Assembly: GCA_963978895.1 (NCBI GenBank)
Contig: OZ022242.1
Span: 3,559,745 to 3,623,744, forward strand
DNA from: Erpobdella octoculata
Lineage: Eukaryota > Annelida > Clitellata > Hirudinida > Erpobdellidae
Reading direction: 5' to 3'
DNA length: 64,000 nt
Both the position numbers and the translations under genes were made by a program. How positions within the stretch are numbered: position 1 is the stretch's first letter; every line of letters starts with the position of its first letter. Below the pieces are notes generated by a model, which saw nothing but the letters and a program-made list of their open reading frames with translations, had not been told where the DNA came from and did not search any database. Of the stretch, positions 43,906-53,999 are shown piece after piece.

Positions 43906-46337
43906 ATGCAATCTTCCCTAGAAAATGTTATAAATTTGCAAAGAAATCCTCTCGGTGAAGACGAATTGGAAGTCGATGCGTTGCTTAAATTAGGCGCGGT
44001 TCAACCGACTGGTCTTGCTTTCAAGGGAACGAGCATTTTAGTTGGTGGCCGTCTGAAAACATTAAAATTTCAAGGAGACTGGTTCAGCGGAAGACCGTGG
44101 CTAGAATACAGTTTACAGAATGATGCAGCTTGCTGTTTTTATTGCCGTCTGTTCCAGCCAAAAGTCAATGGTACGTGATCAGTCTATTTTTAACATAGCC
44201 AAAGTAGCTTTATGCTTAGATTAAGTGGCAGTTAGCCAGCATATGAAAGCTCCACTAGGTTTAAACACGGAATACTCTGAGTGCCATTAAAGGCTTTCAG
44301 GATAAAAAGCAACTTGAACCATTAATTTTTTTTTTGGATGCAGGTCAGTATACAAAGTTTATACTGAACAACAAAGACTGGAAGAAAGCGACTGGCAAAG
44401 ACGGAAAACTGATGAAGCATGAATCAAGTTCTGCGCATCGAATGGCTACTGACATGTACGTTGCAAGGAAAAATGCAGCTTCATCATCGGTTGCCGTCCA
44501 ATTGTCAAAGGCGTACGAAGAAAAGTTGCACCGTGAACAAGAAGAGAAGGCCAAAAACAGAGAAGTACTTGCCATAATTGCTGACGTAATCCGTTTTCTT
44601 TCAAAACAGAATATTAGTTTTAGAGGACACCGAGAGCAACGTGACTCTAATAATCGTGGTAACTTTTTGGAAATGGTGACATTCATGGCCACTTACAATC
44701 CTGTTTTAAAGGATTGGCTTGCACATCATCCACGGAATGTTTCTTGGCTGAGTCATGATGTACAAAATGAGCTATTACATTTGATCGCAGAGGAAGTGTT
44801 GTCAAAAATAATTAGCCAATGTAGCGGCAGGTTATTTAGTATAATCTGCGATGAGGTCAGCGATAGATCAAATAGAGAGCTTTTGAGTCTTGTGATTCGT
44901 TATGTCACAGATTCAGGTTTTGTAAAGGAGGCTCTCGTCGGACTGGTAGAAGTTCAAAACACTTCATCAAGCAATTTGTGTGATGTTGTTGTTAAATATT
45001 TAAATAAGTTACACCTACCTTTAGAATCTATTGTGAGCCAGTGCTATGATGGGGCTGCTAACATGTGTGGCAAGTATAACGGACTACAGGCTCGCTTGAA
45101 GGAACTGTGCCCCAGGAAACCGATTTATATCCATTGCTGGGCGCACGTTCTTAATTTGATCTTGCAGGATGCAGTAAAATCTGTCCAGCTTTGCAGTCAT
45201 ACATTTGATGTACTACAGAAATTGTATGTCTTAATTGAAGCGTCACCCAAACGTCATGCTGAATATGTCAAGTGTGTACATAGTCTCGACCTTCAGGATG
45301 GATTGCAATCCTTGCAGTCATTATCCTCAACAAGATGGTCAGCCAGATGTGTGAATTTACGAATAGTTCACAGGTGCCTTCCGGCCATCCTTGATTTTCT
45401 CAACAACCAAAATGATGTAGACTCTTTAGGCTTATTGTCAGCGGTAAAAAATTTAAAATTTATATTTGGACTGCATTTTTTAATGCACTTGTTTATGCTA
45501 GCTAATGCTGCATCAGAAGCACTGCAAGCTAGTGATATTGACTTGGCTGCTGCTGCCAATGCTGTTGAAACGTTGGTGGAAGCGGTACAGCACATGAGGA
45601 CAGCTGAAGAATTTGAGAAGATGTTTGCTGAGGTTTTGAAGATTTGTGAAAAGCTAGGAATATCGCTTTCGGGTGGCCGAGATAGAAGAAAAAGGGCAAA
45701 ACCATCAGCCTTGCAGGATTTTGTTATGGATCGTTTTTTGACAAAATCATCGGACGCTATTGTGTCTAATTCAGCAGAAGATGATCTTAAAAATGAAATA
45801 AGGGTTGATTTTTTTATTCCGGTCTTGGATACAGTTTCCTCATCCCTGAAATCAAGATTTAATTCGGAGTGTATAGCAGTGCTGAAGCTAATTTCTTCCG
45901 TAGTTCAATTAGGAGACAATTTTGACAGTGCTGTCAAAGAGCTGGCTTTAGTAGCTCAGTTGGATGAAGATATCTGTGTTGCAGAGGGACAGTTAATAAA
46001 GCTACAGAAAGCCAGCTACAAGGAGGTGGCCGAAACTCTTACTCCACCAACCCTTCAGAACCTAGCAACCAAAATGGTGGTGCTAAAACACAATCTTATT
46101 TACAAATCTTTCTATGCTTTAGTTGTTTTTTTATTAACTTTACCGGTAACGTCAGCCTCATGTGAACGAGCTCACAGTAAGGTTGATTTGATAAAGTCAG
46201 CAGTGAGAGCGTCTATGGGGTCTGACAGATTGGAAGACTTGGTGCTAATTTCAACCGAGAAATCAACTCTTGATTCAATACAAATGTTGACAGTTGTGGA
46301 GAAATTTGCTTCCATCAAACGGGCATTGCCACTGTAA
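43906..46337 (+). CDS. hAT transposase (TTF-type zinc finger, ZMYM-like), intact
   Basis: Exon 1 is 43906-44170 and exon 2 is 44344-46337 (intron GTACGT...GATGCAG), giving about 752 residues with no stop or shift. An upstream in-frame non-ATG codon exists at 43867, but ATG 43906 is the natural start. Residues about 55-125 form a TTF-type zinc finger (FQGDWFSGRPWLEY, CCFYCRLF, then KHESSSAHRMA on exon 2). The RNase H-like core has IICDEVSDRSNRELLSLVIR near residue 255, SQCYDGAANMCGKYNGLQA near 325, HCWAHVLNLIL near 355 and TRWSARC; the C-terminal hATC domain has VTSASCERAHSKVDLIKSAV, GSDRLEDLVLIS. These carry the first two catalytic acids and the dimerisation motif. It cuts and pastes the element in which it lies. 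Degraded relatives are at 10725-12030. Confidence 0.9.
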
Positions 46338-46818
46338 TAAGCTGCATGGAATCTAACTGTATTATAGTTGTTTTTTTTAATTATTTTTTATATTTTGATG
46401 ACATTTTTTGTTAGTGCAAGTATACTTTAATGATGATTATTAAATTTTAATTTCATTAGCTTCGTTTATGTTTTCTCAACTGCTATTCTTATGTTTATTC
46501 AACAAATTTATTTTTTGTCAAAACTTGTAATTACAACAGACCTCGAGTTGAATTGTTTTATATTTAGACCTGGATAAACGAGGTGGGAAAAACAAGATTA
46601 ATTGTGATATGCTACTGTAAATACTTATAACTAATGAGTTAAAAAAATTATAGCTTTTTCAATTACACTCAAATTTATTTAATTTATTAAATAATTGTTA
46701 TTTAGAGTATATATAAAGCAAAAGCTGGAAACGTTTGTTACAGAAGGAAAGGCACGCTTAGTGTCAGCAACATGACTATGAGTGAGCGAAGAGCTCGAAT
46801 GAGTACAGAAACATTAAA

Positions 46819-46819
46819 A

Positions 46820-46905
<86 letters not shown>
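46819..46905. repeat. (AT)n microsatellite
   Basis: About 86 bp of TA/AT dinucleotides just inside the hAT 3' end. Frames through it are artefacts. Confidence 0.97.
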
Positions 46906-46959
46906 TTGTCTTTCAAATTTTTGGACCCCCCCAGGACAAAAAACCCGGCGCCGCGCCTG

Positions 46960-46967
46960 GCTTCAGA
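46960..46967 (+). repeat. 8-bp target site duplication (right) GCTTCAGA
   Basis: Second copy of the target, identical to 42693-42700. Confidence 0.95.
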
Positions 46968-47620
46968 GCAACAGCCGACACCTGCCGTCAGGGGAACAAT
47001 TTCTTTAGATATAGAAAAGATCATTGCTGAAACCCTTACTCCCGCCAAGATCCTAGCAAGCTTCAGGAGCATAGCATCATCCAACACAGGACCCAGCCTA
47101 CAACAGAACGTGCAACAACAACCGACGGTCGAAAACCAACCCGAGGAAATTGTGGAGTGCATTCTCTTGAACGAACTCACAAAGATCAATCCCTTCAAAA
47201 TTGAAGAAAGCCTGTCAGGTTTCCTCAACCGACAATAAGAAATAACGGCTAAAGGCAGAAAACTAAGAATCCTATCCACAAAAAGTGAGAGAAAAATTAG
47301 AACAGTTGAAAGAAATAGCCGGTTACCAGGTCAGTTTTCTTAAACCTTTCGTAAAGAAAATTAAATTGATTATTACCGGAATACATTGCGAACCCAGTAA
47401 GATGCTTCAATTGCAATCAATTTGGTCATGTGGCCAAATATTGCAAGGCCAAGACCTTCTGTCCTAAGTGCGTCAACCAAGAGGAGTAAAACACAACAAA
47501 AAGCAAAGAAATTACGTCCATCGATGACCGCCCAGCTGGATCCGGCATTGAGGAGTCAGCTGGAGATGCGCTACAATGATTACAACCAACGCAAGAGGAA
47601 AAGAAGAAGAAGATGAAGAA
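46968..47620 (+). pseudogene. LINE-like gag (ORF1) with CCHC zinc knuckle, right part
   Basis: Reads RGTISLDIEKIIAETLTPAK, ILASFRSIASSNTG, VECILLNELTKINPFKIEE to TAA at 47236-47238. In another frame at 47393-47490 it reads NPVRCFNCNQFGHVAKYC, then KAKTFCPKCVNQEE-stop. C-x2-C-x4-H-x4-C is a retroviral-type zinc knuckle, and 'NPVRCFNCxxFGH' is its usual context in ORF1 of I/jockey-type LINEs, where it binds element RNA. Frameshifts and stops make it a relic. The ATG-started basic end (QRKRKRRRR) is in a different frame. Confidence 0.6.
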
Positions 47621-47814
47621 TATTTCAGATACATATTCTGACTTTTTTCTTCTAACTCTCTTAAATGGACATCATTTTATTATTTATTTATCATTTCCTT
47701 TTATGTTTTTTTCCTGTCTAAAAATACTATGTATAAGGACAATAAACTATCATAAAAAAAAACTTTTATTTGAATTATTTCGAAATTTTTATGCGACGAT
47801 CTAACCTAGTTACA

Positions 47815-47882
47815 AAGGCGCATTCCCAGCACGTGGCTGGTAAAATTAATACTTACAGACTGTTGCGTACTGCTCAGTTGGT
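47815..47882 (+). pseudogene. MULE C-terminal fragment
   Basis: AAGGCGCATTCCCAGCACGT...GACTGTTGCGTACTGCTCAG encodes KAHSQHVAGKINTYRLLRTA, matching 13432-13490. It ends abruptly at CTCAG, where the SANT gene 5' region begins. Confidence 0.65.
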
Positions 47883-47889
47883 TTCGAGC

Positions 47890-48901
47890 ATGGCGGAACA
47901 CGTGGTTTTCTTTTAGAGCAATAACGGAGAATTATTTAGGGTGACAATTGTTGCTGAAAATGCCGAGTTGGCATACAATTACGCACTACAGTGTAAGTTA
48001 ACTTTTTAACACATTTTACATTTACATTTAGTTGCACACAACACTTTTTAACTTGTAGTCGTAGACCGCCCAGATAATTCCGATGTCAGTCTATTATGAT
48101 ATTCACAAGAAATCAATCGTTCTGATAAAATTAACTTTAGTAAAGTCTGTAAATTAATTATAAATAGGTTATCACGTCAGAGAGGTTGCATTGACACAAA
48201 ATAATTTTTTATTTATATCACATTTCTATCCATAATAGGCCAAGTTATGAATAATGACAGTGGTAGTTATTTGTCTGGTACAACCTGTAATTATGTTTAT
48301 GGTACAAGCTTAGAGAAGGTGGAAAATGAGCTAATTGGTAAGTTCAACGAACAAATTTAAAATTTGCATTCTTATGTTATAAAGTATTAATTTTCTACTG
48401 CAGTTAACCACCCAGCTCAGGACCCCAACAGCCAAGAGTCAAATAATAAGCCTTCAGCAGAATCACAAAGTAGTATTGCTTTAAATTAAAAGTTATCTCT
48501 ATAACATCCGCAATACAATTAGGTTTATTTAATTGAAATTTTTTTTCAACTGCAGTTCACCACACAGCTCTGGACCCGAACAGAAAAGTAGTAGATATTT
48601 ATGTACTACATCCTTATGAAAATCAGGCTATTAATTATGACATTTTTCTTTAACAGAATTTCGCTGGACATCAGGAGCAACAAAACTCCTGATAAACTGC
48701 AGGAGGGAGGCCAACGAAAAATTCGAGCACCCAACCTGCAAGAAAAACAAGCTCTGGGGGGAAATTGCAAGCCAGATGAAGTCATATAAGCATAGCGTCA
48801 GTGGCACTGAGTGCCACAATAAGTGGCGAAACATGATGTCCACTTATAAATTTAATAAGGACAAAGTAGGAGCCAAGAGTGGATCGGAAGCCATAACATG
48901 A
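47890..48901 (+). pseudogene. Myb/SANT-like (trihelix) gene, spliced, with two nonsense codons
   Basis: Exon a: ATG 47890-47992, with TAG at 47914 as codon 9, then GELFRVTIVAENAELAYNYA. Exon b: 48239-48337 (QVMNNDSGSYLSGTTCNYVY). Exon c: 48404-48469. Exon e: from 48657. Donors and acceptors are GT-AG and the phases fit (a-b-c-e). Exon e encodes the DNA-binding domain: FRWTSGATKLLINCRREANE, KFEHPTCKKNKLWGEIASQM, GTECHNKWRNMMSTYKFN, then EAIT-TGA (48899-48901) where Trp is expected before EFW. Such domains occur in host MSANTD proteins and as the second protein of PIF/Harbinger transposons. Two stops make a pseudogene. Between c and e lies a second exon-like copy (48556-48587). Confidence 0.6.
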
Positions 48902-48947
48902 GAGTTTTGGGTTGATGAATGAGGTTTGTAACAACAAAGCCTCCATC

Positions 48948-49020
48948 AATCCACCTGGCTGGTAAAATTAATACTTACAGACTGTTGCGTACTGCTCAGT
49001 ACAGTATCGACTTAATTAAA
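48948..49020 (+). pseudogene. MULE C-terminal fragment
   Basis: GGCTGGTAAAATTAATACTT...CAGTACAGTATCGACTTAATT encodes AGKINTYRLLRTAQ, YSIDLIKN; same family piece as 47815 and 13432. Confidence 0.65.
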
Positions 49021-49356
49021 AATAAAAGAAATCGAAATTTAAAAAAGAAATCATAACCTTGTCGGGTAGCCGGCGGGAACAAACCATGACTATGGGCGCG
49101 TTGTAACCAAAGCGTTGTAACAATTAACCACAGCCTAATCCGGTTGAGCTCAACCGCGTTGTAACAATTCACCGCGTGTCCATCACATCCACCAGAGTTA
49201 AAGCTTGGTTGAGTGTGGTTGATTGTTATTGCTGGTTTCCGGCATGGCGCTGAACACGTGAACAAAGTGAACAAAGATTAAATATTTTACCGTTGATATA
49301 TGTTTTCTATTTTCTATTTATATCTATGATTTATATATATTTATTTATATATATAC

Positions 49357-49745
49357 TAGCTGACCCAACAAACGTTGTTTTGCCTTATAAATTATTTTGT
49401 TTTGTTTTTTTTATTAAAAGTTTAATGTACAAAATTATGACAATTTAAAAAAATCAATATCAATCTCGAATAGCAATCGAGTGTCCAACGCTCAGGGTTT
49501 TTGAAAGTGTTTCTATCGTCTTCTCTCTTGCTCCCGTTTCCTTCCCCGCTTGCTCTCCCGTTCCCGTTTGCTCTCCCGTCTCCGTTTGTTTTCATGTTCC
49601 GCTTGCTCTCCGTTCCCGCTTGCTCTCTTGTTCCCGTTTGCTTTCCCGCTCCCGGTTGCTCTCCCGTTCCCGCTTGCCTACCAGCTCCCGCTTGCTCTCC
49701 GTTATGTAGGGTACATTGCGGTAATCAACCGCGTAGCCAGCTAAA
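49357..49745 (+). mobile_element. Dispersed repeat element, copy 4 with C/T-rich minisatellite
   Basis: Starts ACTAGCTGACCCAACAAACG after a TATATATA run, then CTTGCTCTCCCGTTCCCG-like repeats at about 49520-49705, as in copies 2 and 3. Frames over it (Pro/Phe/Leu/Ser-rich) are repeat translations. Confidence 0.55.
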
Positions 49746-49841
49746 TATTTCTGGATGGCCGGAGTTACTTACTTGCAAAAGGGGGCCCGTAAAAGTTAAT
49801 AATACGTTTACCCTTTCCGGATATTTTTACTTTTATTATAA

Positions 49842-51578
49842 CAGGGCAGTAACCAGGAGTGGGGGCCCAAGAATTTTTTGGGGGGCATTGTATAAATTTT
49901 CTGTTCACATAGTTGGACATTCCAGTGATTTGACCCTTAAAATGTGCTTCACGCAAAAAAAACAGGTTTAGTGAGTGAAATCTGAATCTTATTTTACCAT
50001 ATTTAATTGAATTTGAAAATATTCTGAATCAACATGAGAACTTTCAAAAGCATGTAAATAAAACAATAACAAAACATTTAAAAACAATTATAATTTACAC
50101 GAAAAAACTTTATAAAAAACACATCACATGGGTCATAATGTCAGAGAACAATACGAGGCGATTTCTGAGCAAACTTTTCCACAAAAGTGTTTAGATCTAC
50201 TTTTAGCGTAAAATCCTTCTCGAAAGCAAGTAGTACCAGTTGAAATTTATGCTCAAAGCCCATTGATTGGCGATAAGGCCGCAGAATCCGCGTGAGAGTG
50301 GAGAAACTGCTCTCGCACGTAGCAGTCGACACACCGATGGTGCCTGCTTCGGCATACAGCTGATACACATTTGGAAATGCGTCACGGTACTGCAGCATTG
50401 CATATGTTGCATCTTCCAACGACGAAATGGCTGGAATTTGTTACGGCACAGTCGCATTGCAATAGGCAATTCGCCAGCGAGGGCATCTTGGTCAAGGCCT
50501 GAGTGGTTCCAAGCACTTCTCAACAAGAAAATTCAGAAATGATGGAACGAGGGATTCTAGATTCTACAGCTTGAAACAAAGCCAAGTTGAACTCGCCAAA
50601 TCGGTGGTTCATTTCAAAATGGACAGAATCTATGATGTTGTAAAAAGCGCGCCTCATGAGCTTGTGCGAAGTAACTTTAGAACCAATAAAGTGGAGGTGA
50701 CCACAGAGGCAGTAAACCAGGTGCTCTGAATTTGTTTGTGCTTTACTGAAACTACAGCTCATCATCATTTGATGGAAAGCCAGCAGCACCTGCCATTTTA
50801 TCAAAGACCTCAGCAAACCACAAGGCAAAAAGGCTCTCTTTAGCTGTGGAGATCAGTTCCATCGCAAGAGACCCATTGCATGAGCGACCTTGCAATAAAG
50901 CATTGACCGGTGACAACAGGTTCAGTATTTTGACAATGGCATTTGAAAAAAAAAAACAAATTCCGACTTTTAAACTTTGTTGAGCAGGCCCGATCCTACA
51001 ACCAACACATCAGCCAGAGCTTTTTCTAAGTTGCAACAATTTTGAGGGTCTGCAAAATTTCCTCTCTGTTGATTTTGACAACAATTGCAGATTGATAGTG
51101 GCCAGTCCATCTTTGAGCAAGTAACCGCTTTATTGTGTCAACTCCATATGTGTTAGCCACAAAATTTCGGCGGACAAACACATACAATTGCTCACATAAG
51201 CTGAAAAAGTTTTTTCACTTTTAGCTCTGATTTCATAGCGTGCGCAACCGCAAGATGGAGTTGGTGATTATAGCAGTGCATGTACGGAATACGGCGGCCC
51301 AGGGTGTCTTGCAATATTTTCTGGACACTTCCCCTTCCACCGCTCATTAAACTAGCTTCGTCATAACATTGACTCAAAATTCGAGCGGGGTCCAGCTGTT
51401 GAGTCTGAAGTTCTGTAAGCAACGAACGTGTCAGGCTTTTAACTGAACAGCAATACAAAAAACGGGGGGGGGGGGGCTGATTGAGCTGAGTGGCCCGACC
51501 AAAACTGGGGGGCCTGAACAAAACTGGGGACCTGAACAAAACTGGGGAAGCCTGGCCCCATAGCTGGTTACGGCCCTG
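49842..51578 (-). mobile_element. hAT element, internally deleted, TIRs and perfect 8-bp TSD
   Basis: Left end CAGGGCAGTAACCAG (49842) and right end, read inward, CAGGGCCGTAACCAG (51578) are inverted repeats with one mismatch. TATTATAA flanks both sides (49834-49841, 51579-51586), a perfect 8-bp target duplication. The element is 1,737 bp and carries transposase text on the minus strand. Confidence 0.92.
50141..51540 (-). pseudogene. hAT transposase (minus strand), multiply broken
   Basis: 51192-51480 encodes VKSLTRSLLTELQTQQLDPA, RILSQCYDEASLMSGGRG, YMHCYNHQLHLAVAHAMKSE: the second catalytic Asp region ('QCYDEASLMSG') and the C-x-N-H-x-L-x-L block of ZMYM/THAP0-type hATs. 50520-50828 continues with LYCLCGHLHF-type text; 50141-50419 ends with GVSTATCESSFSTLTRILRP, the hATC dimerisation motif. 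At least three frame breaks, and the N-terminal zinc finger and first Asp are missing. Confidence 0.78.
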
Positions 51579-51771
51579 TATTATAATAGACGTTTTAATC
51601 TTTTCTTTAATTCACTAAAACAATGATCTGCATACAAAATTTAATTTATGTACACCAACCACCAAAAAAATTAACGTAAACAAAATCCGTATTTCCGTAT
51701 AATCATTTCTGGAATCGATAAAGTTGAATTTTACGGGATTTCATAGCAAACCTTTGTAAAAAGTAAAAACA

Positions 51772-52045
51772 AGCCAAGTAAAAACGAGTTTTTCCACACA
51801 AACGTTTTTTTCAAATACACTCGATTTAGAAACACGAAAGATGTTCAAATTAAGTTTTTTTTTAATTGAATTATGTATTGTCATCCAATATAAAGCATTG
51901 CTGAAAGTTTCAGCTTTCTAGCTAGTCAAAAAGCTGGTTAAATTTTACTTGCAAGATTTACGTACAGAGAAAGCCACACACACAACTCGCACACACACAC
52001 ACACACAAACAGAGATTGTAACCTAAATAAAAGTTTGTAACAAGC
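51772..52045 (+). repeat. Dispersed 230-bp repeat, copy 2
   Basis: Partner of 9196-9428. It includes an extra TATTGTCATCCAATATAAAG segment and a (CA)n run at 51978-52006. Confidence 0.8.
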
Positions 52046-52440
52046 TAATGTCAAGTATTTTTGTGTAAAAGCTTTCAAATGACATATGTGCCAAATTGTT
52101 TTTTTTTCTGTATTTCATTGATTTCCGGTCTGACAATTACATCATCACTCAAGTCATGCAGTAAGCTGAAAGACGCTCCAAATGTAAATTGCTGCTGCAT
52201 ATAAAGAATAAACATTTGGAACCAATATCTTTAAGTGAATAAAGGTTTTCTGTTTTGTAGTGCGGACAGATCCATCCTTTAAGCTTTTTCGGATCAAAAC
52301 GTCCTGACCAAAAACACCATGTTTTTTCGTCACAAAAGGCTGGTAGGCTACAGTGGTACTCTCCGAAAGACCCCTTTATTCACGACTCTCTCTCTCTCTT
52401 CCTCTCTCTCTCTCTCATTTCATCAGACCGTTTTTTTCGC
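52046..52440. other. Non-coding DNA with (CT)n
   Basis: A (TC)n stretch at 52385-52417. No gene recognised. Confidence 0.45.
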
Positions 52441-52444
52441 TGAC

Positions 52445-52572
52445 ATATTGGTTTTCAAGCACGACTAACGTCACCCCCATTTAAGACCCACACCATTTTA
52501 AGATCTGATTCTTCTGCATACTGCCGACTGACATTTTTGGGCCCCTTGACGAAATTCCAGGAACCACCACTG
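52445..52572 (-). mobile_element. Possible hAT terminal fragment
   Basis: Read on the minus strand from 52572: CAGTGGTGGTTCCTGGAATT then GTCAAGGGGCCC. CAGTGGTGG-x-TCCTGG is a typical hAT end. No matching second end or target duplication was seen. Confidence 0.4.
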
Positions 52573-52709
52573 GTTATCACTAGTTTAAAATTAATACACA
52601 CAATTTGTCTAAAGTTCAAAACGCCTTTTAATATGAACAACATCAACTGGTAAAGCCTTAATCATTTTTTTTAAAGCCAGAAAAAATTGATAAAAAATAA
52701 AAAGACATA

Positions 52710-52715
52710 TTTATT
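52710..52715 (-). terminator. Candidate polyadenylation signal of the metallothionein gene
   Basis: AATAAA on the minus strand about 95 bp past the stop codon at 52810. Confidence 0.5.
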
Positions 52716-52809
52716 GAAAAATCAATTATTTCAGAAAAGTTCAAGTTATTAATTTCATTTTCACACTGTTTAAATAAGTTGAACTGAAGTTGTTGAGTGT
52801 TCCTTCATA

Positions 52810-53895
52810 TCAACATTTGCACGAAGCAGCTGCAATTGAAAGGTAAAAAAGATCAATGTGTTAACCTTCATAGCTATCATGAAACTAGATACATTTTTAA
52901 TAACAAGATGAGCTCTATTACTTGGAACACTGGGCTGATAAGCAGAAATTATTAATACCACTGTATGAAGTATAGGATGAGAATTTGCAAACTCAATCAT
53001 TGTAATAATTCTTTTTTTCACTAAGTTTATCTTTCTACAAATTTTCATCGCCCATCAACTCAGCTCAAAATATAAAATTAAAAGTTTTTTTTTTGATAGC
53101 TCACTTGAACATCCGGTCGACACGGTTTTTCCGTCTTTTCCGACTTTGGAGCATTTGCACTCGCAGACGAACTTGCACTCACCTGGAGATTGAGACACCT
53201 GAGTGCACGAATACTCGCAAACGCACTTTTCTCCTTCGGCGCAGACACACTCGCACGTGCATTTGCACGTTAATTTGGGAGCTGGAAATAAATAGAATGA
53301 GTAACAGCATCAGGTAACAGGGCGAGTTTAAAATCAACATAAAAAGGGATATCGTGAGCGCATTGATAACACATATGAATAAATTATTTGTAGCGAAATA
53401 AAAGCCATATTAGCAGATTAATTAGATTAAATCTTAAAACCTTAATAATACATGCGAAACTTTATTTTGACGCTTATATGCAGTTGAACATGAAGTAAAT
53501 TAATTAAATTATCTCATAAAAACAAAAAACAGCAACTTAAAATCACTGATTAATTAACACACCTGAGCAGCAAGCTGATCCATCCTCTTTCTTATTGGAA
53601 CACTTGCACTCGCAAACGTACTTGCAGGCACCAGAGGCATCAGTCACTGGAGTGCACTTGCATTCCCAGACGCACTTTTGTCCGTCGGGTCCCACGCAAT
53701 CGCAGCTGCACGAACACTCGCACTTGCATTTGCATTCTGCAATTCATTATATACCTTGTTATTTCTTTCTGTTAATTGTTGTTTAAAAAAAAACTGGTAT
53801 AGATTACCAAAATCTATAATAAGAAAAACTCTACCGCAAGTACCTACTATATAATCAATCGAAAAATAATAATCACTACCATTATCTCCAGCCAT
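52810..53895 (-). CDS. Metallothionein-like protein, four exons
   Basis: Minus strand exons: 53880-53895, 53563-53736, 53105-53281 and 52810-52829, all with GT-AG junctions and matching phase (each intron after codon base 1). They join into 128 residues with 31 Cys (24%) and no aromatic-rich core. It begins MAGDNECKCKCECSCSCDC. Exon 2 and exon 3 each encode one Cys module of about 58 residues with the same layout: a CKCxCxC run, G/E-x-KC, then C-K-x-V-CECKCS and a spacer. The protein ends ASCKC. Metallothioneins chelate Zn, Cd and Cu through Cys thiolates in the cytosol, for metal storage and detoxification. The sequence does not follow the vertebrate or classic gastropod templates I know. 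One expected Cys in exon 2 is Trp (KCVWEC against KCVCEY). The exon-module match suggests internal exon duplication. Confidence 0.82.
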
Positions 53896-53988
53896 CTTTA
53901 TGTTTGAGAGTTGAAAAAAAATCGAGTTTCTAAAAAATGCAACAGCTCAGGTTTGATGCTCGACAACAAACTGTTTGTTCCGTTGCAA

Positions 53989-53996
53989 CTTTTATA
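53989..53996 (-). promoter_or_regulatory. TATA box of the metallothionein gene
   Basis: Reads GTATAAAAG on the minus strand, about 95-100 bp upstream of ATG 53895, a normal distance allowing for a short 5' UTR. I saw no clear metal-response element core (TGCRCNC) in the 400 bp upstream. Confidence 0.5.
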
Positions 53997-53999
53997 CAG

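Larger units (their letters stand above)
42701..46959 (+). mobile_element. Complete hAT transposon, 4,259 bp
   Basis: Left end CAGGCGCGGCGCTGAGCGGG; right end, read inward, CAGGCGCGGCGCCGGG: a 12-bp perfect terminal inverted repeat, followed on both sides by G- or C-rich GGGGGTCC/GGACCCCC text. It is flanked by perfect 8-bp duplications (GCTTCAGA). It contains one uninterrupted two-exon transposase gene, a purine-rich 5' region and an (AT)n tract near the 3' end. It is structurally complete and the youngest autonomous element in the window. Confidence 0.95.

Noticed and set aside
46776..47279. 167-aa minus-strand protein
   Set aside because: It lies antisense to the gag-like ORF and includes the (AT)n tract.
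49501..49971. 156-aa Pro/Phe-rich protein
   Set aside because: It starts in the same minisatellite and runs on into hAT terminal DNA; two overlapping frames look alike.
53093..53786. Plus-strand His/Cys/Thr-rich frames over the metallothionein
   Set aside because: They are antisense shadows of exons 2 and 3; the minus strand has splice sites and Cys modules.
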